NCBI GenBank assembly: GCA_002455375.1
Contig: DKKR01000059.1
Coordinates: 8,648 to 39,000 of the forward strand
DNA: 30,353 nucleotides
Direction of reading: 5' to 3'
Source: Bacteroidetes bacterium UBA6661
GTDB taxonomy: Bacteria > Bacteroidota > Bacteroidia > AKYH767-A > OLB10
Shown here in pieces: positions 24,411 to 30,353 of this stretch. Made by a program: the position numbers and the translations under genes. The notes below the pieces were generated by a model. It was given only the letters and a program-made list of their open reading frames with translations. It had not been told where the DNA came from and made no database searches. How positions within the stretch are numbered: the first letter of the stretch is position 1; each line of letters begins with the position of its first letter.

Positions 24411-26434
24411 TTCAGATTTTTTTCCAAAGAAAGTATAGAGCCTTCGCCCGGTTTTGAAGATATATTTAGTGATGCTCCGATAGTTTTACTTCTCTCAGAC
24501 ATGTTCCTAAGTCCGTTTCCTGTTGTCTTTTCATTCATGCTAAAGCCAATGCCATTTTCAGTAATTATAAGTTTAAAAACAGGTTGAATTTCTATCCTGA
24601 TAGATACCTTAGAAGCGTTTGAGTGTTTAACAATGTTCTGTAAAGATTCTTTAACTATCATCAGAATATTTCTGCTTATTTCAATATTTATTTTTTCTGA
24701 AGGTATATTTTCAGGAAAGGCATAGCTTACTTCTATTGGAAAGTCTTCTAAATACTCTGTAGAAAATTCGCGCACACGGGCAATCAGATTGTCTAATGTT
24801 GAATTCATCGGATTCATGTTCCAAATCATGTCGCGCATGTTGTCAATCAATTGATGCGATGTACCTGTAATTGTCTGCAAAGTTTCTTTTAGCTGAACTT
24901 GGTCTTTGGTTTTCATTTCTAAAATTTCTGACAGGAATTTGATTTTTGTTAATCCTGAACCCAATTCATCATGTATGTCCTTTACAATGCGTATTCGTTC
25001 ATTTTCTTCTGTTTGTCTGATTGTGTTTTGTTGGTTTATTAACTCAGCTTGTTTACGCCATCGTAAATAAAAATAAATGGCAATGACAATTGTTGTGATA
25101 AGAATGAGTAAGATGATTACTAAAGCATTTTGTTTTTTAATATTTTCCTTTTGCTCTTTCAGCCGGAGCTGGTTAATAAATGATTGTTGGTTAAGAAGTT
25201 TGATAGTTGACACTTTCTTTTCAAGACTATAACGTGCTTCCATCTCTGCCAGCCTGTTGTAAAATGTAATTGGCTGTATGCTGTCTTTGATTCTATAAGC
25301 CTGAAGCAGATTTTCCATTGCAGGCTCATACTGTTTAATTGATGCGTAAAGTTCAGAAAGTGATTTGTAACAATCGCGTTCAATAATTTTATTGTGATTG
25401 TCTTTTGCAAGTGTTAATGCTTTCTGAATCCATTCAATAGCTTTTCTGTTTTGACCAAGCTCAATATAGATATCGCCAAGTTGCTGATAGGTGCCTGCCT
25501 CAATCTCCGGATAGTTACCCGGCTGAATAACCTCAAGGGCGTGTAATGCAGTTTCAAGTGCTTGTTTAGTTTGATTATGTTCAAGATAAATACGGCTCAG
25601 GTTAGAGTAACATATTGATTTGCTGCGTTCATCACCTAAAGTTGTTGCAAGTATTAGTGCTTGCTGATAGCAATTTGCAGCACTGTCATCGAGCATTTGT
25701 TTGTAGTAAGAGTTTCCGTTCTGAATCAGAGAAGTTATTTGCCCTGTCAGATTATTCATTAGTTCATATTGAATGATACTTGTTTTTATTGTACTTATTG
25801 ATTGTTCGTAAAGATTTTGCCTGTAATAAATTTTACCTAATACCTCATGCAACCAAACTTCTCCTTCTTTGCTTCTATTTTTCTGATATATTTTATAAGC
25901 TTTACCATAAAGATCAAGTGCTTTGGAAGGAATATTTTCTTTGATGAATACTTCTGATAGTTGAAGGCAGGATTTGAAGAGTTGTATGGTTGTGTCATTG
26001 GATGAAAACGAACTTATACTCTCATTATAATAATATTGAGCAGAGTCTAATTTGCCAATATAGAAATAGCAAGCACCTAATGTTGATAGTAGCTGTTGTC
26101 TTAGTTTTAAATTAATTGATTTTGATGAATGTAATATTTTGTTTAGCCCTTCAATTGCAATATTACTTTTGTTTGTTTGTGATTCAATTATGCTTTGCAG
26201 ACAGGAACTTGCAACAATACCTTCTGTATATTCAATGTTAACTGCTTTAGTTTTTGCATCAACTGCAATTGTATAAGCACGTTTAAAGTCACTTTTGTAA
26301 ATTATTTCAGCTTCTGATATTCTTGCATCAATCAGTTTTTGTTGTGCTGTAGGTGTAGCGTCAGATGCATATAATACATAGTGAGAAAGCAATAAAAAAA
26401 CACAAAATATTATTCTTGACAGAAAAGGAGACAT
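24398..26434 (-). CDS. TPR-containing membrane sensor histidine kinase (HPK7 type)
   Basis: A 678-residue sensor kinase. A signal peptide or first helix (about 5-22) leads to a periplasmic part with about eight tetratricopeptide-like repeats (roughly 30-385, e.g. LGACYFYIGKLDSAQYYYNE and YQQLGDIYIELGQNRKAIEW). A short coiled segment, a membrane helix at about 437-457, and a HisKA_3 dimerisation domain follow, with the phospho-accepting His488 in KDIHDELGSGL. The ATPase domain at about 585-678 has ESLQNIVKHSNAS and GNGLRNMSER. In the adenine-binding motif the usual Asp is Glu626 (TENGIGF). The gene precedes the response regulator by 39 bases and is almost surely its partner. Signal peptide plus TPRs suggest it reads protein contacts in the periplasm. 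Confidence 0.93.
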   Translation of the reverse strand: MSPFLSRIIFCVFLLLSHYVLYASDATPTAQQKLIDARISEAEIIYKSDFKRAYTIAVDAKTKAVNIEYTEGIVASSCLQSIIESQTNKSNIAIEGLNKILHSSKSINLKLRQQLLSTLGACYFYIGKLDSAQYYYNESISSFSSNDTTIQLFKSCLQLSEVFIKENIPSKALDLYGKAYKIYQKNRSKEGEVWLHEVLGKIYYRQNLYEQSISTIKTSIIQYELMNNLTGQITSLIQNGNSYYKQMLDDSAANCYQQALILATTLGDERSKSICYSNLSRIYLEHNQTKQALETALHALEVIQPGNYPEIEAGTYQQLGDIYIELGQNRKAIEWIQKALTLAKDNHNKIIERDCYKSLSELYASIKQYEPAMENLLQAYRIKDSIQPITFYNRLAEMEARYSLEKKVSTIKLLNQQSFINQLRLKEQKENIKKQNALVIILLILITTIVIAIYFYLRWRKQAELINQQNTIRQTEENERIRIVKDIHDELGSGLTKIKFLSEILEMKTKDQVQLKETLQTITGTSHQLIDNMRDMIWNMNPMNSTLDNLIARVREFSTEYLEDFPIEVSYAFPENIPSEKINIEISRNILMIVKESLQNIVKHSNASKVSIRIEIQPVFKLIITENGIGFSMNEKTTGNGLRNMSERSKTIGASLNISSKPGEGSILSLEKNLNILL

Positions 26435-26456
26435 GAAATTAGAAATCGCATGCTAA

Positions 26457-26498
26457 GGTAATAAAACAATATTACCGTAAGTGAGTTATCTTGTCAAC
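26457..26498 (-). promoter_or_regulatory. Promoter of the kinase gene with overlapping inverted repeat
   Basis: On the minus strand GTTG (26498-26495) is followed after 20 bases by TAATATTG (26474-26467), one mismatch to TAnnTTTG. The exact inverted repeat GGTAATA / TATTACC at 26457-26463 and 26470-26476 covers the -7 box, so a bound protein would block it. Confidence 0.38.
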
Positions 26499-26528
26499 AA
26501 AACACTTTACATTCTTAAAAAAAATAAA

Positions 26529-29183
26529 CTACCTGTTTGACTGATTGGGAATATCATCAAGGTGCATCTCAAATTGATCTTCTTTCTCTTTATACTTCAT
26601 TATTTGATCTAATGCATCAGGAATAACATCACTGCAGATAACAATAAATGAGCCTTTTTTGCCATTGTTAATAGCATGGTCAATGGCTTCGCGTTCTAAA
26701 GGTATTACGGTGACTTTTTTGTTGGCATCTACAGACTTGATACCTTCCAGCATAAAATCAATGATTTCTTTTTCTGTCCTACCGCGAAGATTTCTGTCCT
26801 GGCGAATAATGATTTCATCAAACATCTTTGCTGCCAACGAACCTAATGCTACAATGTCTTCATCGCGTCTGTCGCCAACACCTGCAATGACACCAACTTT
26901 CGGTTTAGCATCAACTTTTTCGAGGAAGCGGGCAATAGCCTGAAATCCTGCAGGGTTATGTGCATAGTCCACCATGACCGTAAATTTCTTGAATTGGAAC
27001 ATGTTCATACGACCTGGTGTTTGTACCGGAGATGGAATAAATGTTTCCAATGCAAGTCTAATGTCTTCAATTTTAAAATTACGGATAAAAGCAGAAAGAA
27101 TAGCAGGTAAAATATTCTGAATCATAAAAACTGCTTTACCGGAAAAGGTGAGTGGAATGTTGATGACTTTATGTACTCTCAGTTTCCAAGTACCTTTACA
27201 AATAGTTACAAATCCATTTTCAAGAATTGCAGCAAGGCCACCGGCTTCACAATGACTTTTAATGATTGCATTGTTTTCATCAAGACTGAAATAAGCTACA
27301 TTACAATCCAGATTACGAGCCATAGCTGCTACCAAATCATCATCGGCATTTAAAATAGCATAACCATTAAGTTGTACACTTTCAGGTACCACGGCTTTAA
27401 CTTTCGACATTTCTTCAAGCGTGTTGATACCCTTAAGTCCAAGGTGATCTGCGGCAACATTGGTAACTACGGCAATATCACAACGGTGAAAGCCAAGACC
27501 GGCACGCAGTATGCCGCCTCTGGCTGTCTCTAAAACTGCAAAATCAACAGTAGGGTCTTTTAAAACAAACTCTGCACTTTGTGGTCCTGTACAATCGCCA
27601 CGCTGCAACATTTGATTCTGAATGTAAATACCATCCGTGGTAGTGAAACCTACTTTATGCCCACATGTCTTAGCAATGTGTGCTATCAGACGTGTGGTAG
27701 TAGTTTTACCATTGGTGCCTGTGACAGCAATTATTGGAATACGATAATTACTTCCGGGAGGATAGAGCATGTCAACAACAGGCTCTGCAACATTGCGCGG
27801 CAGCCCATCAGTAGGAGCAATGTGCATTCTGAAGCCGGGCGCAGCATTAACTTCCAGTACGGCACCACCGGTTTCTGTCAACGGCTCGCTGATGTCGGGA
27901 GTCATAATGTCTATGCCGCAAATGTCGAGACCAATAATTCTTGCAATACGTTCGCACATAAAAACATTATATGGATGAACAATGTCTGTGACATCTGTTG
28001 CTGTTCCACCTGTACTCAGGTTTGCAGTTCGTTTCAGAAACAACTCTTCACCTTTTTTAAGAATGCTGTCAAGTGTCAGCCCTTTTTCCACTAAAATATT
28101 CTGTGTCATCTCATCAATCTTTATTGATGTAAGCACATTTTCATGTCCATATCCTCTACGTGGATCTGCATTAACGGCATCAACCAATTGTTGAATGGTG
28201 CTTTTACCATCGCCAACAACCGCTGCGGGTTTGCGCTGTGCTGCACAAACAAATTTATAGTTGATAACTAAAATCCGATGATCATAACCTATTATATACT
28301 TTTCAACGATTACAGAGCGTGAAATTTTCTTTGCTATTTCTAATGCCTCTACAGCCTGATCCCAATTGACAATATTAATTGTTGCGCCTCGACCATGATT
28401 ACCATTTAGTGGTTTTATGACTAAAGGATATCCTAAATCTTCAACAGCATCTTTCAATCCTTCTTCATCACGAATTATTTTGCCTCTGGGGACAGGGATA
28501 GACTGAGCTTCAAGCAGGTTTTTGGTATCTTCTTTATCACAGGCAATTTCTACAGCAATGCTACTGGTAGTGCTTGCAATCGTAGCCTGAATTCTGCGCT
28601 GGTTGATGCCATACCCCAATTGAACTAAAGAATGTCGGTTCAAGCGAATCCATGGTATGCCTCTTGATGCTGCTTCTTCTACAATAGAACCGGTGCTGGG
28701 CCCCAGACGTTCGTCTTCGCGAATTTCACGAAGTTGTTGTATGTCGTTATTTAAATCATAAGTTTTATTGTCTATAAGAGCCTGTGCAATACGAACTGAG
28801 GCACGTGCAGCATATACTCCGGCCTTTTCTTCTATGTAAGAAAAGACAACATGATAAACTCCATGCTCTCCGGTACCACGAGTACGGCCAAAGCCTGTAT
28901 CCATGCCGGCAAGCGTTTGCAATTCCAAAGCAATATGCTCAATCACATGTCCCATCCAGGTGCCTTCTTTAACACGCTTAAAAAAACCTCCTTCATGATC
29001 TTCGCTGCATCTGTGCGATTGCATGCTCGGAAACATTTTTTTCAATCTTTCCAGAAAGCCTTCAATTTTGTCGGTTGGTCGCTCTTCCAGTTCTTCCAGA
29101 TCCAACTTCATTACTATAAGCTTATGTCTGCGTATGCTCCAAAAGTTTGGTCCCCGCATGGGGCGAATTTCAAGTATCCTCAT
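26529..29183 (-). CDS. cphA: Cyanophycin synthetase
   Basis: Builds cyanophycin, a polymer of an aspartate backbone with arginine side chains, using ATP for each addition; the polymer stores nitrogen, carbon and energy in cytoplasmic granules. The 884-residue chain has the CphA N-terminal domain (RGPNFWSIRRHKLIVMKLDL and HIALELQTLAGM), an ATP-grasp domain at about 207-465 (KPLNGNHGRGATINI, LEVNAAPGFRMHIAP), and a Mur-ligase-like domain at about 482-870 (P-loop VTGTNGKTTTTRL, then TARGGILRAGLGF, NVAADHLG, VDYAHNPAGF, GVGDRRDEDI, DRNLRGR). Both active sites look intact, as in CphA1. The ATG at 29183 is chosen because family members begin there (MRILEIRPMRG); the in-frame ATG at 29207 overlaps a TATATTCG near-promoter box. 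Neither cyanophycinase nor isoaspartyl dipeptidase is adjacent. Confidence 0.95.
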   Translation of the reverse strand: MRILEIRPMRGPNFWSIRRHKLIVMKLDLEELEERPTDKIEGFLERLKKMFPSMQSHRCSEDHEGGFFKRVKEGTWMGHVIEHIALELQTLAGMDTGFGRTRGTGEHGVYHVVFSYIEEKAGVYAARASVRIAQALIDNKTYDLNNDIQQLREIREDERLGPSTGSIVEEAASRGIPWIRLNRHSLVQLGYGINQRRIQATIASTTSSIAVEIACDKEDTKNLLEAQSIPVPRGKIIRDEEGLKDAVEDLGYPLVIKPLNGNHGRGATINIVNWDQAVEALEIAKKISRSVIVEKYIIGYDHRILVINYKFVCAAQRKPAAVVGDGKSTIQQLVDAVNADPRRGYGHENVLTSIKIDEMTQNILVEKGLTLDSILKKGEELFLKRTANLSTGGTATDVTDIVHPYNVFMCERIARIIGLDICGIDIMTPDISEPLTETGGAVLEVNAAPGFRMHIAPTDGLPRNVAEPVVDMLYPPGSNYRIPIIAVTGTNGKTTTTRLIAHIAKTCGHKVGFTTTDGIYIQNQMLQRGDCTGPQSAEFVLKDPTVDFAVLETARGGILRAGLGFHRCDIAVVTNVAADHLGLKGINTLEEMSKVKAVVPESVQLNGYAILNADDDLVAAMARNLDCNVAYFSLDENNAIIKSHCEAGGLAAILENGFVTICKGTWKLRVHKVINIPLTFSGKAVFMIQNILPAILSAFIRNFKIEDIRLALETFIPSPVQTPGRMNMFQFKKFTVMVDYAHNPAGFQAIARFLEKVDAKPKVGVIAGVGDRRDEDIVALGSLAAKMFDEIIIRQDRNLRGRTEKEIIDFMLEGIKSVDANKKVTVIPLEREAIDHAINNGKKGSFIVICSDVIPDALDQIMKYKEKEDQFEMHLDDIPNQSNR

Positions 29184-29254
29184 AAAAAAACCATTTGGTT
29201 GTGGCACGAATATAGGAAGATGAATCGGATATTAAAAAAAGCAACATCCCCGAA

Positions 29255-29291
29255 AAATAAGGAGGCCTATTCTTTTTATAGAATAAGCCTC
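29255..29291 (-). terminator. Terminator between the right-edge lipoprotein gene and cphA
   Basis: GAGGC-c-TATTCT pairs with AGAATA-a-GCCTC, an 11-bp stem with one mismatch and a six-base loop (29262-29291). On the minus strand it is followed by a T-rich stretch. It lies 18 bases past the lipoprotein stop and so separates that unit from cphA. Confidence 0.68.
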
Positions 29292-29309
29292 ATTTACATA
29301 TGGGTTAAC

Positions 29310-30131
29310 TTAAGGGCAATCAACTTCAATTTGCCAAGCCGTACCACTATTGCAACCGCTGACATAAATTTCTACTATTCTGCTTTTGCCCGGGTCGTAA
29401 TTAAAGGTTACAGTATTCGATCCTGAAACAAATCCATTGGGAGAAATAGCACAGTTTGGATAACCTGTAGGTGTGAGCGGTGTACCTGTTGATGCTATCC
29501 ATTGTCCATCGTAGCGTATATCGAGCCTGTCAGGAATACTATACATATCATAAGATATAGAAGCAGTACCGGCTTTGTCGCCCAGATTTGCTACCAGTGC
29601 TGTTATACCAACATTACCCGAAAAAGAGGCACCACATCCTAATGGATCTGTGACAGAAACAGCTGTGTTGGTCAAACTGCTTATGTTGCCTGCACAGTCG
29701 CCCACAGCAAATACTAATTTATAGTCGCCATTTCTAACAAAATTCGGAATTAAAATTCTTACATACGGACGTTGCGCTAATGTGTCGAATTCAACAGGAG
29801 CTGCCCAATAAGAATCGGCACTGTCTATTTGAACATAAAATGTACAAAGGCTGTCATTATTATTAGTATTATAATTGAAGTATAACAACACACCGGCACT
29901 AACCTGTACTGCCAGAGGCCTGTTGGTGATGGCAATGGAACCACCATTAGCAGCCGGCATTGGGCCGTCATAAAGTTTGCCTCCGGAACCCACAACCATT
30001 GCTTTGTTAATCATATTTTTCTGATATTCGTTGATACCATAGTCAGTGTCTTTAGAATCTTTTTCGCAAGAGGAGACAACTGCCAAAAGAGCTATCAAGA
30101 TAGAGTAGATTTGAAGTGTTTTATTAGTCAT
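29310..30131 (-). CDS. Lipoprotein of unknown function
   Basis: A 273-residue predicted lipoprotein. The signal peptide ends in the lipobox VVSSC (Cys22) followed by EKDSKD. The mature part is beta-rich with strand patterns such as RPYVRILIPNFVRNGDYKLV and DRLDIRYDGQWIAS, and with several cysteines in its second half (GDCAGN, LGCGAS, YPNCAIS, SGCNSG, VDCP) that could form disulfides. The layout resembles small surface beta-sandwich proteins; no family is named. Its ATG lies inside the end of the upstream gene with an eight-base overlap, so the two are translated from one message, probably coupled. The upstream product looks like an outer-membrane barrel, so this lipoprotein may be its surface or periplasmic partner. 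Confidence 0.78.
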   Translation of the reverse strand: MTNKTLQIYSILIALLAVVSSCEKDSKDTDYGINEYQKNMINKAMVVGSGGKLYDGPMPAANGGSIAITNRPLAVQVSAGVLLYFNYNTNNNDSLCTFYVQIDSADSYWAAPVEFDTLAQRPYVRILIPNFVRNGDYKLVFAVGDCAGNISSLTNTAVSVTDPLGCGASFSGNVGITALVANLGDKAGTASISYDMYSIPDRLDIRYDGQWIASTGTPLTPTGYPNCAISPNGFVSGSNTVTFNYDPGKSRIVEIYVSGCNSGTAWQIEVDCP

Positions 30132-30353
30132 TGATTTTGGTTTTAAAAATGTTAAACATAATTTCTAATTGGGCATTGTAGCTTGAAAAATTGTTTCCTT
30201 TTTCAAAAGCTTTGGAGAACAGATGATTGGTAAGCCGTACTGAAAAACGATCGTTAACAGTGGTGCCCAATCCAAGTATAAATCCAACCGGATGCTCTTT
30301 GAACATACCTTTGTCTAACTTTTGTTTGTCCTCTTCTGTTGTAGAAAAGCCAC
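30124..30353 (-). CDS. C-terminal part of an outer-membrane barrel-like protein (5' end off right edge)
   Basis: The frame is open from the right edge to a stop at 30124, showing the last 75 or so residues. It reads GFSTTEEDKQKLDKGMFKEH, then PVGFILGLGTTVNDRFSVRL, and ends YNAQLEIMFNIFKTKIND. The alternating strands (FILGLGTTVNDRFSVRLTNH, SSYNAQLEIMFNIF) look like the final strands of an outer-membrane beta-barrel of the PorT or porin-family kind, though too little is visible to name it. An internal ATG at 30306 is not taken as the start, because the frame continues upstream without a stop. It overlaps the following lipoprotein gene by eight bases. Confidence 0.65.
   Translation of the reverse strand, partial: GFSTTEEDKQKLDKGMFKEHPVGFILGLGTTVNDRFSVRLTNHLFSKAFEKGNNFSSYNAQLEIMFNIFKTKIND

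Noticed and set aside
27579..28094. A 171-codon plus-strand frame
   Set aside because: Falls within the ATP-grasp/Mur junction of cphA on the other strand; rich in Cys and His by chance, with no family pattern.
28851..29426. A 191-codon plus-strand frame overlapping the start of cphA
   Set aside because: It is the complement of the well-conserved cphA N-terminus and the terminator region; the composition is not protein-like.

Overview
The window looks like a piece of a Bacteroidota chromosome, probably near the Chitinophaga/Sphingobacteria-type lineages. The evidence is an AT-rich sequence, cargo proteins with type IX secretion (T9SS) tails (a type A tail at 14651-16081 and a gliding-motility-type C-terminal domain at 16250-18895), lipoproteins with an SCxK/SCE-type start, a DUF5723-like protein, and repeated upstream TAnnTTTG boxes, the -7 element of Bacteroidota promoters. 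Most of it is ordinary chromosome; no insertion sequence, phage, CRISPR array, rRNA or tRNA gene was recognised.

Left part (1-9147): a type I restriction-modification methyltransferase (hsdM) runs off the left edge. It is followed by pdxH, a YqgE/AlgH-family protein, a LolD-like ABC ATPase, a large membrane-anchored vWA protein, a small exported protein with a TonB-C-like domain that probably shares a transcript with miaA, and a fumarylacetoacetate hydrolase-family enzyme. Middle part (9148-19451): a fused isobutyryl-CoA mutase (B12 domain, G-protein chaperone and mutase in one chain), dihydrolipoyl dehydrogenase, an exported MsrB, two T9SS cargo proteins and a small lipoprotein. Right part (19500-30353): a DUF5723-like protein, then a same-strand block of histidine kinase, response regulator, large exported protein and lipoprotein, then cyanophycin synthetase, another lipoprotein, and the 3' end of an outer-membrane-barrel-like gene that leaves the right edge.

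The best candidate for something not yet described is the block at 21227-26498. A TPR sensor kinase and a NarL-type response regulator sit directly upstream of an exported beta-rich protein and a CxxC lipoprotein. The regulator gene is preceded by a perfect 20-bp palindrome whose core has the 7-2-7 geometry known for NarL-type regulators, placed where the -33 promoter element should be. A half-site of the same sequence lies in front of the exported-protein promoter, and a different inverted repeat covers the -7 box of the kinase gene. This suggests a self-regulated envelope-sensing unit, but that is inference from sequence alone. Other points of interest are a cyanophycin synthetase with no cyanophycinase beside it, a short mobile-looking repeat inserted in frame in hsdM, and a T9SS adhesin-like protein that grew by duplicating a two-module unit.
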